Of a stretch of DNA of 64,000 bases, positions 1-8,485 are shown piece after piece. Both the position numbers and the translations under genes were made by a program. This DNA is from CAZVVT01 sp964630595 (GTDB taxonomy: Bacteria > Chlamydiota > Chlamydiia > Chlamydiales > VFKH01), in NCBI GenBank assembly GCA_964630595.1, contig CAZVVT010000001.1, forward strand, positions 434,001 to 498,000, given 5' to 3'. The stretch's first letter is position 1. Each line of letters starts with the position of its first letter. Below the pieces are notes generated by a model. The model saw only the letters and a program-made list of their open reading frames with translations. It was not told the DNA's origin and did not search any database.

Positions 1-553
1 CGACCTTGCTCTGGTTCACCTGGAAAATGATGGCCTCTCCAATAGAGAGCCTGCCCTCCATCTGCTTGAGCAAATTCGATAAAAGCTCAATGCGCTCCGC
101 TTGCGTAGCCATCACTAACTTATCTAAAACAACTTTGTAATAAGCGCTTTTTACTCGATAAGTTAAATCGTTAATTAGAGCGCAATAAATTAAATTCAAT
201 TGCTGTTTCTGCAGTTTTTGCAGAACTACGTTGTAGTATTTGCCGCTCGAAAATAAAGCTTGCGTCAAGGTCAGCTGAGTGAGGTAGCCCACCGTCGAAT
301 CCTGCAGCGGCTTTTGCTCAAACTGACTCTTCGTGACCTGCGACTCCGCTACCAACTGCGGCAGCCACTTCGTGTAGGACTCCAAAACCCCCAGTTCTGC
401 CTTGTAGACCAACTCTCTTGTCTTGAGGACCTGTTTGTTGCAGCGCATGGCCATCGCCATCGCCTCTTCGGGGCTGTGCAGCACGCGTGTGTCGTTTGCA
501 AAAAGAAGGAGCGTATGAGAGACTAGAACTGTCATAAAAAGAGGGTATCTCAT
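1..553 (-). CDS. TolC-family outer membrane efflux protein, N-terminal part (cut by window edge)
   Basis: The reading frame starts at an ATG at 553 and runs leftward off the window, giving 184 residues. It begins with a short hydrophobic leader ending near FAND, which reads as a signal peptide. Then comes helical sequence with SPEEAMAMAMRCNKQV, LPQLVAESQ, YLTQLTLTQALFSSGKYYN and KSAYYKVVLDKL. This is the usual pattern of the first half of an outer membrane efflux (OEP/TolC) protein: paired coiled-coil helices and the T-L-T-Q-x-L-F-x-x-G strand. Family members form the exit duct of type I secretion or tripartite pumps. The partner genes would lie beyond the left edge. It is divergent from the gene at 559, only 5 bp away. 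The C-terminal half cannot be seen. Confidence 0.8.
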   Translation of the reverse strand, partial: MRYPLFMTVLVSHTLLLFANDTRVLHSPEEAMAMAMRCNKQVLKTRELVYKAELGVLESYTKWLPQLVAESQVTKSQFEQKPLQDSTVGYLTQLTLTQALFSSGKYYNVVLQKLQKQQLNLIYCALINDLTYRVKSAYYKVVLDKLVMATQAERIELLSNLLKQMEGRLSIGEAIIFQVNQSKV

Positions 554-558
554 ATCTA

Positions 559-1179
559 ATGAACACTAAATTAGGTGGGTTAAAAACGAAAGAATTAACT
601 CGCTCAACCCTCATTGTATTTTCCACTGAATTGGAGGCCAAAGCCACCATCGATTGCCTCGGTGCAAAGGGGCGAGGGCACCTGCGCTGGTTTCCCGGCG
701 GAGCGGTGATGATCTGCGGCATGGGCTCCATCAACGCAGCCGCCCGCATCCTGGAAGTGGGCCACTGTTTCGACCAAATTTGGAATATCGGTATTGCAGG
801 AGCTTTGAAACCTCTGCAAGGAATTCATCCTGTAGGGCGCATCGAAAAGCTCAAAAGCCTGCCAGCAACGACAAGCGCTCATAGCCATCAGTTCTTCGAC
901 AAACTTCACCCCGCACAGCACATCGGCGAGGGGCTAACGCTTGTCACCAGCGATTTCCCCATTTTTGACGAGACCCTGAAGTCCACTTTGTCCCATGATC
1001 TGGTCGACATGGAGGGCTGGGGCATTGCCTATGCCGCTTCGCTTTTACATAAACCTCTGAAGATGTGGAAAATGCCCTCCGACTCTGCCGGAGAAAACGA
1101 CCAGCACGCCCTTCACGCAAACCTTCAGGCGTGTGCTTTTACCATCGCGGATTTTGTGGAGAAACAGATCCATGCATAG
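559..1179 (+). CDS. Nucleoside phosphorylase/hydrolase-like protein (MTA/SAH nucleosidase or futalosine hydrolase type)
   Basis: The 206-residue protein shows the PNP/MTAN fold signatures in order: GMGSINAA (ribose/phosphate loop), NIGIAGAL, the DMEGWGIAYA motif that contacts the nucleoside, and KMPSDSAGEN carrying the probable catalytic Asp. The family cleaves or phosphorolyses the N-glycosidic bond of methylthioadenosine, SAH or futalosine. Chlamydia has one such enzyme (CT263, from memory), proposed to act in the futalosine menaquinone route, so that role is possible but the sequence alone does not decide substrate. The start at 559 is used because a GAGGG lies about 14 bases upstream. The 3' end overlaps the next gene by 8 bp, suggesting co-translation with the VIT-like and P-type ATPase genes. 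Confidence 0.7.
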   Translation: MNTKLGGLKTKELTRSTLIVFSTELEAKATIDCLGAKGRGHLRWFPGGAVMICGMGSINAAARILEVGHCFDQIWNIGIAGALKPLQGIHPVGRIEKLKSLPATTSAHSHQFFDKLHPAQHIGEGLTLVTSDFPIFDETLKSTLSHDLVDMEGWGIAYAASLLHKPLKMWKMPSDSAGENDQHALHANLQACAFTIADFVEKQIHA

Positions 1180-1864
1180 ACACTTTGACGACAAGTCCGC
1201 ATTGCAACACGTGCACGAAAAACGCCTTGAGGGGGTATTGAGCGAGCCCCATGGCAAGGAGCTCTCCGGGCTGCTTTTTGGCTTTGTCGACGGCTGCCGG
1301 ATGACAGCGGGCTTTCTTCTCATCGCCTCTTTCGCCTTAGACTGGAAAACGGGGCTCATCACCTCACTGGCTCTCTTGATTCTGCTAGCAGGCCGCTCTG
1401 CCCTACTCGGCAAAGAGCGCTTAGAGCGCCTGCACACGATGGCAGAACAGGAGCGCTACGAGATCGAACACCACCGCGGACAAGAACGCGAGGAGCTAAA
1501 AGCGCTTTATTCGACCAAAGGCTTTAAGGGCGAGCTGCTCGATAAGGTCGTCGATGTGCTCATGGCCGACGACAATCGCCTGCTGCGCGTCATGCTGGAA
1601 GAGGAGATGGGGCTTTCACTCGAAGCTTATGAGCATCCCTTAAAACAGGCCCTCTCCGTAGCCCTGGGCGGACTTCTTTCGATCGCGATCTGCATTCCCC
1701 TTCTCTTCGTAGAAAGACCCTGGCCACAAGTAGCTGCCCTTACACTCGTTGCGATCACCAGCGGTTGGGCAGCGAAAAGCGAAAAGAGCCCCATCATCAA
1801 CGCACTGATCTGGCAAGTTGCAGTGGTCTTGCTGGCCGGCATGCTGGTATACTTTATTTCCTGA
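1172..1864 (+). CDS. VIT/CCC1-family-like integral membrane protein
   Basis: This 230-residue protein has about four to five hydrophobic segments around a charged centre. The central stretch reads ERYEIEHH, EREELKAL, then STKGF and later EEEMGLSL. It follows the E-R-x-E-I / E-x-E-E-L / Y-x-x-K-G pattern of the metal-binding domain of VIT1/CCC1 iron-manganese transporters. The N-terminal half (LSGLLFGFVDGCRMTAGFLL) matches their first membrane helix. The family moves Fe2+ or Mn2+ out of the cytosol or into stores. The chosen start MHRHFDD overlaps the preceding stop by 8 bp, and the stop TGA overlaps the ATG of the P-type ATPase by 1 bp. This strongly suggests a joint role in metal homeostasis. 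Substrate is inferred. Confidence 0.7.
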   Translation: MHRHFDDKSALQHVHEKRLEGVLSEPHGKELSGLLFGFVDGCRMTAGFLLIASFALDWKTGLITSLALLILLAGRSALLGKERLERLHTMAEQERYEIEHHRGQEREELKALYSTKGFKGELLDKVVDVLMADDNRLLRVMLEEEMGLSLEAYEHPLKQALSVALGGLLSIAICIPLLFVERPWPQVAALTLVAITSGWAAKSEKSPIINALIWQVAVVLLAGMLVYFIS

Positions 1865-3747
1865 TGAGCGTCCCTTACGTCTTTGACGAATTCTTTGAAT
1901 CTGGTCTAGAGGAGTCCAAGAGCCCCTTTTTAGAGCCGCGCTCCAAACGGTGGGGCAAGAACTTGCAGCTGAAGGCTTCAATTGTTGCAGCAGGCCTACT
2001 CGCAGCCGCTTTTGGATTTTTCTTCACTCACGAAACCGTATCGCACCTTCTCCTTGTCCTCGTCTTCTTTTTGGCAGGAACCGAATCGCTCATCGGCGCT
2101 ATCGAAGATCTGCTGCGCTTTGAGGTCAACATCGATGTCTTGATGACACTAGCTGCCTTCTTGTCGATCTTCATCGGCAGCGGTTTGGAAGGCGGCTTAT
2201 TGCTCGTTCTCTTCTCTCTTTCGGGAGCCATTGAGGAGAATGTGACGGGAAAGGCGCGCTCAGCCCTGTCGGGACTGCGCGAGCTAGCCCCGCCACAAGC
2301 CAACGCCCTCTTGCCCGACGGCAGTACCATCGAACGCTCCGTCAAGGACATCGTTGTCGGTGATGTGATCCTCGTCAAGGCAGGCGATGTCGTCCCTCTC
2401 GACGGAGAGATCCTCACCGGCTTCACCTCCGTCAACCTCATCCATCTCACCGGAGAAAACCTGCCGGTGGCTAAGCAAAAGGGGGACAATGTCCCTGCCG
2501 GTGCACGCAACTTAGAGGGAACCATTACGTTGCGCGTCTCGCATAGTTCGACAGAATCGACACTGGCCCGCCTCATCAAGTTGATCACTGAAGCGCAAGA
2601 GACCAAGCCGCGCCTGCAGTGGTGGATCGACCGCTTGAGCCGCACTTACGCCACCACCATCATCTCTCTCTTCATTCTCTTCTCCATTACCATTCCCCTC
2701 TTCACCCACCTGCCCTACCTCGGCGTAGAGGGCTCGATCTACCGCGCATTGGCCTTCTTGATCGCTGCGTCGCCCTGCGCGCTCATCATTGCGATTCCCA
2801 TTGGGTATTTGAGCGCCATCAGTGTCTGCGCACGTAAAGGCATCCTCTTAAAAGGGGGCATCGTGCTCGATGCTCTCGCCTCCTGCAAAGCAATCGCCTT
2901 TGATAAAACAGGGACGATTACCAAGGCCGAACTGCGCATCGTCTCTTCCGAGATCCGTGATGATATTCTTGCTGCTGCTTACGCCATTGAGCAGGGCTCT
3001 ACTCACCCCATCGCCCAAGCCATCTGCCGTCTAGCCAAAGAACGCGGACTCAAACCCGCTGCGCTCCTCACTTCACGAGCTGTGCCCGGCAAGGGGGTTG
3101 AAGGAGAAGTCAGCACAGGAAAGATCTACGTAGGAAAGGCGGATTCGCCGGGACGTAAAGATCAGATCCATGCCGTTGCCATCCTCAACGACGAGAAGAT
3201 GGACCTCTATTTCGAGGACACCCCCCGCGAGGGCATGGCGGCTTTGATGACGCGCCTCAAGGAGCGCTTCTCCTTACGTCTTCTCATGTTAACGGGCGAC
3301 TACCCCGAAAGCGCAAACCGCATCGCAAAGCTGGTCGGAGTCGAAGAGGTCTTTGCCAAACTGCTGCCCGAAGAGAAACTCAAAATGGTTGCAGACCTTT
3401 CTGAAACCGACCACCTCGCTATGATCGGTGATGGCATCAACGATGCCCCCGCTCTCACCCGCGCTACGGTGGGCATCTCCATGGGTAAAGTGGGCTCTAC
3501 CTCCGCCGTTGACGCCTCTGACATCGTCCTGCTCCACGACGACTTGAACCTGCTGGACTGGCTCATTGCCAAGGCGCGCAAAACCCGCTCCATCATCGCT
3601 ATGAATGTCATTTTTGCCATGACAGTGATCCTTGTCGCCTCGATGCTCGCTCTCTTTGGAATTGTGCCCCTATGGCTCGCCGTGGTCCTTCATGAAGGTG
3701 GCACAGTGCTGGTGGGACTCAATAGCCTACGACTGCTGCGCTCTTAG
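1864..3747 (+). CDS. zntA: Heavy-metal P-type ATPase, P1B-4-like (SPC/HEGGT) subclass
   Basis: The 627-residue pump has the actuator motif HLTGENLPV, the membrane metal site SPCAL (S303-P-C), phosphorylation motif DKTGT (D347), the N-domain THPIAQAI, and the hinge MIGDGINDAPAL. The last helix contains HEGGTVLVGLNSLRLL (H610). SPC together with HEGGT or HEGST is characteristic of the P1B-4 group, which exports Co2+, Fe2+ or Zn2+. There is no N-terminal CxxC metal-binding domain. Chlamydia trachomatis has a similar ATPase annotated zntA (CT727, from memory) next to a membrane protein, the same pairing as here. The start ATG at 1864 overlaps the preceding stop. The frame is open further upstream, but that part lies inside the VIT-like gene and looks non-coding. 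Confidence 0.88.
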   Translation: MSVPYVFDEFFESGLEESKSPFLEPRSKRWGKNLQLKASIVAAGLLAAAFGFFFTHETVSHLLLVLVFFLAGTESLIGAIEDLLRFEVNIDVLMTLAAFLSIFIGSGLEGGLLLVLFSLSGAIEENVTGKARSALSGLRELAPPQANALLPDGSTIERSVKDIVVGDVILVKAGDVVPLDGEILTGFTSVNLIHLTGENLPVAKQKGDNVPAGARNLEGTITLRVSHSSTESTLARLIKLITEAQETKPRLQWWIDRLSRTYATTIISLFILFSITIPLFTHLPYLGVEGSIYRALAFLIAASPCALIIAIPIGYLSAISVCARKGILLKGGIVLDALASCKAIAFDKTGTITKAELRIVSSEIRDDILAAAYAIEQGSTHPIAQAICRLAKERGLKPAALLTSRAVPGKGVEGEVSTGKIYVGKADSPGRKDQIHAVAILNDEKMDLYFEDTPREGMAALMTRLKERFSLRLLMLTGDYPESANRIAKLVGVEEVFAKLLPEEKLKMVADLSETDHLAMIGDGINDAPALTRATVGISMGKVGSTSAVDASDIVLLHDDLNLLDWLIAKARKTRSIIAMNVIFAMTVILVASMLALFGIVPLWLAVVLHEGGTVLVGLNSLRLLRS

Positions 3748-4034
3748 TTAGAGGCTAGAGCTCTTCCTGCTACAGCAGAAACGAGGATGACTTCTCCGTC
3801 TCCGGAAGGACTCGTGCATACCAGAGCACGCTCTCCTCCCTCGCCAGGCCTTCGCAAGGTTTCAATAGCTCCACGCACCTCTTCGACGGTTGCCGCTACT
3901 CTCTCCGCCAAATCTTTCACCGTAAAAAGGGCGACTGAAGGGGATCTAGTCGTAAATTCTGTGATATAAGTTAGGACACTTTCTGCGACTCTAGTCATGA
4001 AAAAAAGGATAGGCGAAGACGGAATTTCCCTCAT
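3744..4034 (-). CDS. Small hypothetical protein, possibly winged-helix
   Basis: The frame encodes 96 residues from ATG 4034, or 84 residues from an internal ATG at 3998 (MTRVAESVLTYITEF). Neither start has a clear ribosome binding site, so the N-terminus is uncertain. The core FTVKDLAERVAATVEEVRGAIETLRR looks like a helix-turn-helix, and the rest (ERALVCTSP, GEVILVSA) could be the wing, but I do not recognise a family. The stop overlaps the P-type ATPase stop by 4 bp in convergent orientation. Its 5' end faces the hrcA promoter. A role in metal or heat-shock regulation would be guesswork. Confidence 0.5.
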   Translation of the reverse strand: MREIPSSPILFFMTRVAESVLTYITEFTTRSPSVALFTVKDLAERVAATVEEVRGAIETLRRPGEGGERALVCTSPSGDGEVILVSAVAGRALASN

Positions 4035-4076
4035 TTATTCAATTAATTAATTGATATTTAGTACCTTAGAAAGAAT

Positions 4077-4103
4077 TCAGCAGTTTCGACGTCCGAGTGC
4101 TAA
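4077..4103. promoter_or_regulatory. CIRCE-like operator upstream of hrcA
   Basis: The right half GAGTGCTAA (4095-4103) is a perfect match to the CIRCE consensus half site. Nine bases upstream lies TCAGCAGTT (4077-4085), which matches 6 of 9 positions of the left half TTAGCACTC. The spacer is exactly 9 nt, as in the canonical element, and the site sits 44 bp before hrcA. HrcA binds CIRCE to repress its own operon. A weak promoter is possible just upstream in the AT-rich stretch 4041-4076 (for example TTAATT ... AAGAAT), but its hexamers are not convincing. Confidence 0.75.
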
Positions 4104-4147
4104 AAATCGATTGACTCTAGAAACTCACTGCGATTAGAATCGATGGC

Positions 4148-5218
4148 ATGTCCGCCAAGAAACAGGAGCGAGAAGAGAAAGTCCTTCTCGGGCTCATTGA
4201 CCTCTACATTAAGACTGCCCGCCCGGTGGGCTCCCAAACGCTGCAAGAATGCGGCTTTAGCGACCTCTCTTCGGCCACCATCCGTAACTACTTTGCACGG
4301 CTCGAAAAAGAGGGGTTTTTGACCCAGGCGCACGCTTCTGGCGGACGGATGCCGACCGATAAAGCTTTCCATTTTTTTGCCGCAAAGTGCCTCCAAGAGC
4401 CAGTCGTTGCAGCAAGCGCTACGCAGCCTGTGCGCGAAGTGGCGGCGCTGCTCGACCGAGAGGCTGAACGGTTGTCGAGAGAGACAAGAACGGCTGTTGT
4501 CATCACCAGTCCCCGCTTTGATCACGACTTCATCCGCGACATCCGCATTGTGGTCATCGACGATTTTCGCATCTTGGCTGTCTTGATCACCGATTTTGGG
4601 CTGGTGAAGTCCGAAGTCATCGCTACGGCTCAAGCCATTGATGCCAAAATTGCCGCGCGCTTGGAGGCCAACTTTCTCTGGCATATTCGTGGACGCGAGG
4701 GCAGCCCTGCCGAACTGGATGGTGCGTGGCAGCAAAGCGCGCAAGAGCTCTACCAAGAGATCATGGTCCGTTTTCTTGTCGGCTATTCCCACTTCCCACG
4801 ACCTGATCTGCATAAAAAGGGCTTTTCCACTCTTCTCTCCTATCCCGAATGTGGCGACCCCGTGCCGCTGGCGGAAATTCTCGGTCTCTTCGAGCAAGAA
4901 GAGGCGCTCTTTGCACTGGCACAGGAAGCAGTCTCCGGCATTAAGTTGTGGATTGGTTCTGATTTGTCCTCGTTTGGTTGCAATGCGGCCACGCTCATCG
5001 CAATGCCCTACCACCTGCACCAAAAATCGGTGGGCATGATTTTGATGCTGGCGCCGACGCGCATGGACTACAAAAAAGCGCTCGAGAAGATTCAAACGCT
5101 CTCTCAAGGTCTCTCTGAGCACCTCACGGCCAGCTTATACACCTTCAAACTCTCTTATCGAGAACCCAACATCAAAACCCCTTACGTTACGGAAAGTGAA
5201 CGACGCCTACTGACATGA
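4148..5218 (+). CDS. hrcA: Heat-inducible transcription repressor HrcA
   Basis: HrcA represses the chaperone operon by binding the CIRCE element. The 356-residue protein starts with a winged-helix domain: LIDLYIKTARPVGSQTLQE, then SSATIRNYFARLEKEG and the HrcA signature SGGRMPTDKAFHFF. A central GAF-like dimerisation region (IVVIDDFRILAVLITDFG) follows, and the C-terminus ends with YREPNIKTPYVTE. The length is close to that of other chlamydial HrcA proteins. The start was chosen at MSAKKQER. The stop overlaps the ATG of grpE by 4 bp, placing hrcA first in an hrcA-grpE-dnaK operon, and a CIRCE-like site lies upstream. This supports autoregulation. Confidence 0.95.
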   Translation: MSAKKQEREEKVLLGLIDLYIKTARPVGSQTLQECGFSDLSSATIRNYFARLEKEGFLTQAHASGGRMPTDKAFHFFAAKCLQEPVVAASATQPVREVAALLDREAERLSRETRTAVVITSPRFDHDFIRDIRIVVIDDFRILAVLITDFGLVKSEVIATAQAIDAKIAARLEANFLWHIRGREGSPAELDGAWQQSAQELYQEIMVRFLVGYSHFPRPDLHKKGFSTLLSYPECGDPVPLAEILGLFEQEEALFALAQEAVSGIKLWIGSDLSSFGCNAATLIAMPYHLHQKSVGMILMLAPTRMDYKKALEKIQTLSQGLSEHLTASLYTFKLSYREPNIKTPYVTESERRLLT

Positions 5219-5694
5219 GTGAAGAACCGAACAACCCGCCTCCTGAAGAGGATTTCAAAGACAAGTACTTTCGCGCCATTGCTGAGCTGGAAAATGCTCG
5301 CAAACGGCTCTTAAAAGAGAAATTGGAAGCCATTGGAGCTGCGCAAGAGGATGTCATTACCGATTTCCTGCAGCCCATCGACAACTTTGAAAATGCACTT
5401 CGCTTTGCCAAAGGTGGCAGCGATGAACTAAAAAATTGGGCCATCGGCTTTGAGATGATTCTAGGACAGTTGAAATCGGTGCTCACACAGCACCAAGTCA
5501 CCTCTTACGAATCGCTGCACAAAACGTTTGACCCCGCCCTCCACGATGCTGTGGAGAGTGTAGAAACTGAAGAACATCCCGCCGGCACTATTCTGCAAGA
5601 ATTCTGCCCCGGATACCGCATGAACGGGCACACCATTCGCCCGGCGCGTGTAAAAGTAGCTAAAAAAAAGGAAGATCATGACGAAAAAAAGTAA
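5215..5694 (+). CDS. grpE: Nucleotide exchange factor GrpE
   Basis: GrpE releases ADP from DnaK and so resets the chaperone cycle. The 159-residue protein has the acidic N-terminus, a long helix with KDKYFRAIAELENARKRLLKE, and then DFLQPIDNFENAL and GFEMILGQLKSVL. The C-terminal beta-wing contains FDPALHDAVESVE, GTILQEFCPGYRMNGHTIRPARVKV. These are the expected GrpE landmarks. It is somewhat short because the N-terminal tail is reduced. The ATG overlaps the hrcA stop (ATGA), and the last 17 bases overlap the start of dnaK. The three genes therefore appear translationally coupled and share HrcA/CIRCE control. Confidence 0.95.
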   Translation: MSEEPNNPPPEEDFKDKYFRAIAELENARKRLLKEKLEAIGAAQEDVITDFLQPIDNFENALRFAKGGSDELKNWAIGFEMILGQLKSVLTQHQVTSYESLHKTFDPALHDAVESVETEEHPAGTILQEFCPGYRMNGHTIRPARVKVAKKKEDHDEKK

Positions 5695-7570
5695 AATCAT
5701 CGGAATCGACCTAGGAACCACCAACTCCTGCGTCGCAGTGATGGAAGGAGGCGTTGCAAAGGTCATCGCCTCAGCAGAAGGAACACGTACAACTCCCTCT
5801 GTCGTTGGTTTCAAAGGCGCTGAAAAAATTGTCGGCGTTTCTGCGAAACGGCAAGCCGTCACCAACCCCACCAACACCTTCTCCTCCACAAAGCGCTTCA
5901 TCGGCCGCAAAGCCTCGGAAGTGCAAGCGGAGATCAAAAACGTGCCCTACAAGGTAGTTTCAGGCCCAGGTGGCAACGCTGTCTTCGAATGCGAAGGCAA
6001 AACCATGACGCCGGAAGAAATCGCTGCCTACATCCTCATCAAGATGAAGGAGACGGCAGAAGCCTACTTGGGCGAAAAAGTAACGGAAGCGGTGATCACC
6101 GTTCCTGCCTACTTCAACGATGCACAGCGTCAGTCAACCAAAGACGCAGGCCGCATTGCAGGGTTGGATGTCAAGCGCATCATCCCTGAGCCCACAGCGG
6201 CTGCTTTGGCCTACGGTCTCGACAAAGTCGGCGAGAAAAAAATTGCTGTCTTTGACCTCGGCGGCGGTACCTTTGATATCTCCGTGCTCGAACTGGGCGA
6301 CGGCGTATTTGAAGTACTGGCGACCAACGGCGACACCCACTTGGGTGGTGACGACTTTGACAATGCCATCCTCAACTGGCTCTTAGAGGAGTTCAAGAAG
6401 GAGCACGGCATTGATCTGAGAAATGATCGTATGGCGCTCCAGCGTCTACGCGATGCAGCAGAAAAGGCGAAAATTGAACTCTCCGGCACGCAGTCGACAG
6501 AGATCAACCAACCCTTCATCACGATGGACCAGTCTGGCCCCAAACACTTGTCGACGACGTTGACGCGTGCCAAATTGGAGAGTCTGACACACAGCTTGAT
6601 CGAGCGTACGCGCGAGCCTTGCCTGAAGGCACTGAAAGATGCCGGCTTGTCTCCTGCGCAAATCGACGAAGTGGTTCTCGTGGGCGGCATGACGCGTATG
6701 CCCGCCGTTCAGGATATGGTGAAGGCCATTTTCCAAGGCAAAGAACCGCATAAAGGGGTGAACCCCGACGAAGTCGTTGCCATCGGTGCAGCGATTCAAG
6801 GCGGCGTACTTACAGGAGACGTGAAAGACGTTCTTCTGCTCGACGTCATTCCTTTGACGCTCGGGATCGAAACTCTCGGCGGCGTGCTCACTCCCCTCGT
6901 GGAGCGCAATACCACCATCCCCACACAGAAGAAACAGGTCTTCTCTACAGCGAGCGACAACCAGCCCGCTGTGACGATCGTTGTTCTGCAAGGGGAGCGC
7001 AAGATGGCCAAAGACAACAAGGAAATTGGCCGCTTTGATCTGACAGATATCCCTCCCGCACCACGTGGTGTGCCGCAAATCGAAGTCGCCTTCGACATCG
7101 ATGCGGACGGGATTCTGCACGTATCCGCACGCGATGTCCAATCCGGCAAGCAACAGAAAATCCGCATCGAAGCGACCTCCGGCCTCAGTGAGGCAGAGAT
7201 CCAGAAAGCGATTAAGGATGCTGAAGCTCATGCTGAAGAGGACAAGCGCCTCAAAGAAGAGATCGATGTCAAAAACGAAGCCGATGCTCTCGTCTTCCGC
7301 GCAGAAAAGTCCATCAAGGAATTCAAGGACAAACTGCCCGCTGAGATCGTCTCCGATATCGAATCGAAGATCCATGCTGTCAAGAAGGCTCTTGAAAGCA
7401 AGGAAATCTCGGCGATTAAGGCAGCCGCTGAAGAGCTCTCCTCGCACATGCAAAAAATTGGCGAAGAGCTGCAAAAGGCTTCTGCTGCGCAAGGCAGTGC
7501 TCAACCCGCTCCTGGCAACGAGAAAGTGGAAGAAGCTGACGTCGAAATTGTAGACGAAGAAAAGAAGTAA
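5678..7570 (+). CDS. dnaK: Chaperone DnaK (Hsp70)
   Basis: The 630-residue Hsp70 begins MTKKSKIIGIDLGTTNSC, the phosphate-1 loop of the ATPase domain. It continues with VPAYFNDAQRQSTKDAG, the IIPEPTAAALAYGLD connection, VFDLGGGTFDISVLE (phosphate 2) and VVLVGGMTRMPAVQ. The linker DVLLLDVIPLTLGIE leads into the substrate-binding domain, and the helical lid ends with an acidic tail (EEADVEIVDEEKK). A Shine-Dalgarno-like AAGGAAG lies about 4 bases before the ATG, inside grpE. The gene is followed within 12 bp by a strong intrinsic terminator, so it closes the operon. Nothing unusual is seen in the protein. Confidence 0.98.
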   Translation: MTKKSKIIGIDLGTTNSCVAVMEGGVAKVIASAEGTRTTPSVVGFKGAEKIVGVSAKRQAVTNPTNTFSSTKRFIGRKASEVQAEIKNVPYKVVSGPGGNAVFECEGKTMTPEEIAAYILIKMKETAEAYLGEKVTEAVITVPAYFNDAQRQSTKDAGRIAGLDVKRIIPEPTAAALAYGLDKVGEKKIAVFDLGGGTFDISVLELGDGVFEVLATNGDTHLGGDDFDNAILNWLLEEFKKEHGIDLRNDRMALQRLRDAAEKAKIELSGTQSTEINQPFITMDQSGPKHLSTTLTRAKLESLTHSLIERTREPCLKALKDAGLSPAQIDEVVLVGGMTRMPAVQDMVKAIFQGKEPHKGVNPDEVVAIGAAIQGGVLTGDVKDVLLLDVIPLTLGIETLGGVLTPLVERNTTIPTQKKQVFSTASDNQPAVTIVVLQGERKMAKDNKEIGRFDLTDIPPAPRGVPQIEVAFDIDADGILHVSARDVQSGKQQKIRIEATSGLSEAEIQKAIKDAEAHAEEDKRLKEEIDVKNEADALVFRAEKSIKEFKDKLPAEIVSDIESKIHAVKKALESKEISAIKAAAEELSSHMQKIGEELQKASAAQGSAQPAPGNEKVEEADVEIVDEEKK

Positions 7571-7581
7571 TTGTTTCTTTT

Positions 7582-7614
7582 GGGTCTCTGGAGAAATCCA
7601 GAGACCCTTTTTTT
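7582..7614 (+). terminator. Rho-independent terminator after dnaK
   Basis: GGGTCTCTGG (7582-7591) pairs perfectly with CCAGAGACCC (7598-7607) across a 6-nt loop and is followed by seven T residues. This ends the hrcA-grpE-dnaK transcript. The T-tract touches the stop codon of the convergent gene ending at 7613. On the other strand the hairpin has no T-run. Confidence 0.93.
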
Positions 7615-8485
7615 ATTTCTCGATCACAGCAATCGAGATCACTCCATCATCAAAGGATTGCTCCGGAACAAAGGCCTTTGCCACGAAACCTGCTTCACGA
7701 TAGGTCTCAGATATTTGCTTTGCAATGCCTTGCAGCGCTTCCAAGCTCCACCTTTTCCCCGCATAAGTATTTGCTAAACACTCTAGCTGTTTGGTGGGAA
7801 GAATGGTGGCCCCTACTACTTTAAACCGACGCACATTCACCGACGCGGTCATGTCGCGATCATCTATGTCCATGGTAGCAACCGTGCGCAGAGGGCGCTT
7901 TCCACGTACAGGCACCGTCGCTGGAACCACAGGAGAGGAGGGTGTTGCGGGGATAATGGCTTGATGAGATGCAACGTGTATCATTTTGCCGGGTTCAGGC
8001 AAGCGCTCTTCTGTGCGCAAATCGAAAACAACGGTTTGTTGCTGGGGCAAGCTGCTTTCTTGACATGCCAAAAGAAAGCTTCGGCTCTTTTCTTCCGCAA
8101 AGACCAACTCCAGCGCATCGGGGGCGACGCAATCCTCGCCATTGTTGCAGCCCGCCAGCGTCAAGGCAATCGGGTCCGCATAGGAGGTGTCTTGAGCCAA
8201 AGCGATTTCCTCATCTGCAGGATCATTGAAAAAAGCTGCGTGAGAAAGCGGCGTCTGCACCTTTTCAGCGACCTGCGCAAAAAGAGATGTCGACTCCTCG
8301 TTTTGAGGCAGCAAGGCTTCTGTATGTTCCTCTAGAGCAAGAGCGATGACATCGGGAGTTGTTTGCTCAACTGCGGAAACTAGACCAGAGTGCGGTGCTG
8401 CATGATCATCGAGCACCGACAACAGTTTATCTTCCAGATCGGCAGCGCACAGTACACAGGGAAGCGCCCATAAAATCCATTTCAT
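7613..8485 (-). CDS. Secreted protein with solitary C-terminal POTRA-like domain
   Basis: The 290-residue protein has a short signal peptide (MKWILWALPCVLCAA). About 190 residues without a recognisable fold follow, mostly acidic and probably flexible. The last ~75 residues read as a POTRA domain of the ShlB/FhaC type: RRFKVVGATILPTKQLE, LANTYAGKRWSLEALQGIA, SETYREAGFVAKAFVPEQS and DGVISIAVIEK. In two-partner secretion such domains bind the cargo and precede a 16-strand barrel; here no barrel follows. The start overlaps the stop of the upstream paralogue by 4 bp (ATGA), so the two are co-translated. An envelope role is inferred; no function is known to me. Confidence 0.75.
   Translation of the reverse strand: MKWILWALPCVLCAADLEDKLLSVLDDHAAPHSGLVSAVEQTTPDVIALALEEHTEALLPQNEESTSLFAQVAEKVQTPLSHAAFFNDPADEEIALAQDTSYADPIALTLAGCNNGEDCVAPDALELVFAEEKSRSFLLACQESSLPQQQTVVFDLRTEERLPEPGKMIHVASHQAIIPATPSSPVVPATVPVRGKRPLRTVATMDIDDRDMTASVNVRRFKVVGATILPTKQLECLANTYAGKRWSLEALQGIAKQISETYREAGFVAKAFVPEQSFDDGVISIAVIEK

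Noticed and set aside
224..238. AACTACGTTGTAGTA resembles a third BlaI-type operator
   Set aside because: It lies inside the TolC-like coding sequence (Tyr-Tyr-Asn-Val-Val codons), has two mismatches in the left arm, and is not near a start.
4100..5122. Long minus-strand open frame of 340 codons
   Set aside because: Antisense of hrcA; the plus-strand frame has clear HrcA motifs.
6446..7504. Long minus-strand open frame of 352 codons
   Set aside because: Antisense of dnaK; codon pattern and product are not protein-like.
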